From: Verrucomicrobiota bacterium
Lineage (GTDB): Bacteria > Verrucomicrobiota > Verrucomicrobiia > Verrucomicrobiales > DEV007
Direction: 5' to 3'
NCBI GenBank assembly: GCA_020630835.1
Contig: JAHDIL010000104.1
Location: 1-6,543, forward strand
Length of the DNA stretch: 6,543 nucleotides
Below the pieces are notes generated by a model, which saw nothing but the letters and a program-made list of their open reading frames with translations, did no database searches and was not told where the DNA came from. A program made the position numbers and the translations under genes. Below, piece after piece: positions 5,799 to 6,543 of this stretch; positions within the stretch are counted from its first letter, which is position 1; the number at the start of each line of letters is the position of its first letter.

Positions 5799-6543
5799 TT
5801 ACGCTCGTTTCAGAACGACGGCCACATTTGTGCCGCCGAATCCTCTGCAGATGACGAGCGCGTAGTCACCTTGTGTTTTTTGATTCTCACTGACGAGGTT
5901 TAAGGACGCGGCTTCGGCAGCGGGGGAATTTAGCCCGACAATGGCTGGCACGGTCTCGTGGCGGAGTGCTTCGAGCGCCATAGCGCAATCGATAGCCCCG
6001 GAGCTAGCGATTAAGTGGCCATAGGCTCCTTTGAAGGCTGTCACGGGGATTTGGGAATTTCCGATCGCAGATTGGATACCTCTTGCTTCGCTGGAATCAG
6101 ATTGTTGGGTTCCGTTTCCATGCGCGACGATAAAGGCCAGTTCGTCGGCAGAGATGGCGCCGTTCTTTAGGGCACTCTCGATGGCACGGCGGACACCATC
6201 TCCATCTTCACGGAGATCTGTAATGCCTTTAGCCTCGGAGGCGACTCCATAGCTGACGAAGTAGCCTAGGGGTTCTTGACCACGCTGCGCTGCACTTTCT
6301 TTTGGCTCGACGAAGAAAGCGGCAGCCCCTTCTCCAAAAATGGTGCCGGAGTGGTTCTCATCGAAAGGATGGAGCCCTCCGCCTGACATGAGACCTAATT
6401 TGCTGTAGTAGTGGACCATCTCTGGCTCGATCGGCATGTCATGAGCGATGGCTCCCATGCGATCGGCTTCCTCGTTCCAGATAGCTTCTGCCGACTCTGT
6501 TAGAGACATGATACCGCTGGCGCATTGGTTGGTGATGCAGGCG
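5799..6543 (-). CDS. Beta-ketoacyl-ACP synthase, N-terminus beyond window edge
   Basis: The C-terminal 247 residues of a KAS-type condensing enzyme, which extends an ACP-bound acyl chain by two carbons from malonyl-ACP with loss of CO2. The catalytic Cys lies in NQCASG (codon 6522-6524). The first His is in AHGNGTQQSD (codon 6120-6122), and the second in FKGAYGHLIASSGA (codon 6015-6017), preceded by the usual Lys. The glycine-rich GFGGTN near the C-terminus is also typical. The full family length is about 400-420 residues, so roughly 160 are missing to the right. The Met codon at 6507-6509 lies just after the active-site Cys and cannot be the true start. The complete Cys-His-His set argues for an active enzyme rather than a chain-length factor. 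Followed 11 bases later by the AcpS-acyltransferase fusion, it probably belongs to a dedicated secondary lipid or polyene pathway rather than housekeeping FabF; the exact subtype cannot be told from this part. Confidence 0.93.
   Translation of the reverse strand, partial: ACITNQCASGIMSLTESAEAIWNEEADRMGAIAHDMPIEPEMVHYYSKLGLMSGGGLHPFDENHSGTIFGEGAAAFFVEPKESAAQRGQEPLGYFVSYGVASEAKGITDLREDGDGVRRAIESALKNGAISADELAFIVAHGNGTQQSDSSEARGIQSAIGNSQIPVTAFKGAYGHLIASSGAIDCAMALEALRHETVPAIVGLNSPAAEAASLNLVSENQKTQGDYALVICRGFGGTNVAVVLKRA

Larger units (their letters stand above)
1..6543 (-). other. Putative single transcription unit of six genes
   Basis: All six genes share the minus strand, with spacings of 11, 24, 3, 17 and -4 bases in order of transcription. 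No gap is long enough for a promoter plus leader, and no hairpin followed by a T-run is visible in the gaps. Co-transcription from a promoter beyond the right edge is therefore likely, although promoters inside coding sequence cannot be excluded. The change from lipid-synthesis to DNA and protein-modification genes at about 3450 would be the likeliest place for an internal start. Confidence 0.6.

Noticed and set aside
5456..5854. 132-residue open frame on the plus strand
   Set aside because: It lies opposite the AcpS domain and the end of the ketosynthase gene, both with strong motifs, and shows no recognisable domain; it is a shadow frame.
6507..6509. Met codon as the start of a 236-residue ketosynthase gene
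   Set aside because: The frame stays open to the right edge, and the active-site Cys motif NQCASG lies directly upstream of this Met, so the gene begins outside the window.

Overview
All six genes in this window lie on the minus strand and are packed head to tail. Gaps are 11, 24, 3 and 17 bases, followed by one 4-base ATGA overlap, so they look like one transcription unit read from right to left. I see no RNA gene, insertion sequence, CRISPR array, long repeat or convincing terminator, and no gene-free stretch over about 25 bases. The genes suggest a Gram-negative (diderm) bacterium: there are two lipoprotein signal peptides and an LpxL-type inner-membrane acyltransferase. None of the starts I checked has a recognisable Shine-Dalgarno sequence. 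That, the moderate GC content and the gene types fit a member of the Verrucomicrobiota (Opitutae-like), but this is a guess from style because no taxonomic marker gene is present.

Right part (4597-6543): the C-terminal 247 residues of a beta-ketoacyl synthase enter from the right edge with the whole Cys-His-His catalytic set. Next comes a 396-residue protein that appears to fuse an AcpS-type phosphopantetheinyl transferase to an LpxL/HtrB-type acyltransferase. Together they look like the end of a type II fatty-acid or polyketide-like pathway whose product is built on an acyl carrier protein and transferred to a membrane lipid, as in aryl-polyene-type clusters. The rest of the cluster would lie beyond the right edge.

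Middle (3457-4572): two consecutive predicted lipoproteins of unknown function, of 223 and 146 residues.

Left part (1-3439): a sirtuin-family NAD-dependent deacylase is translationally coupled (ATGA) to a large Lhr-type superfamily 2 helicase. The helicase reading frame stays open for 864 codons and leaves through the left edge. This pair looks like a nucleic-acid maintenance or protein-deacylation module, functionally distinct from the lipid genes upstream.

The most unusual items are the AcpS-LpxL fusion and the tight Sir2-Lhr pairing. The two lipoproteins are the least understood genes.
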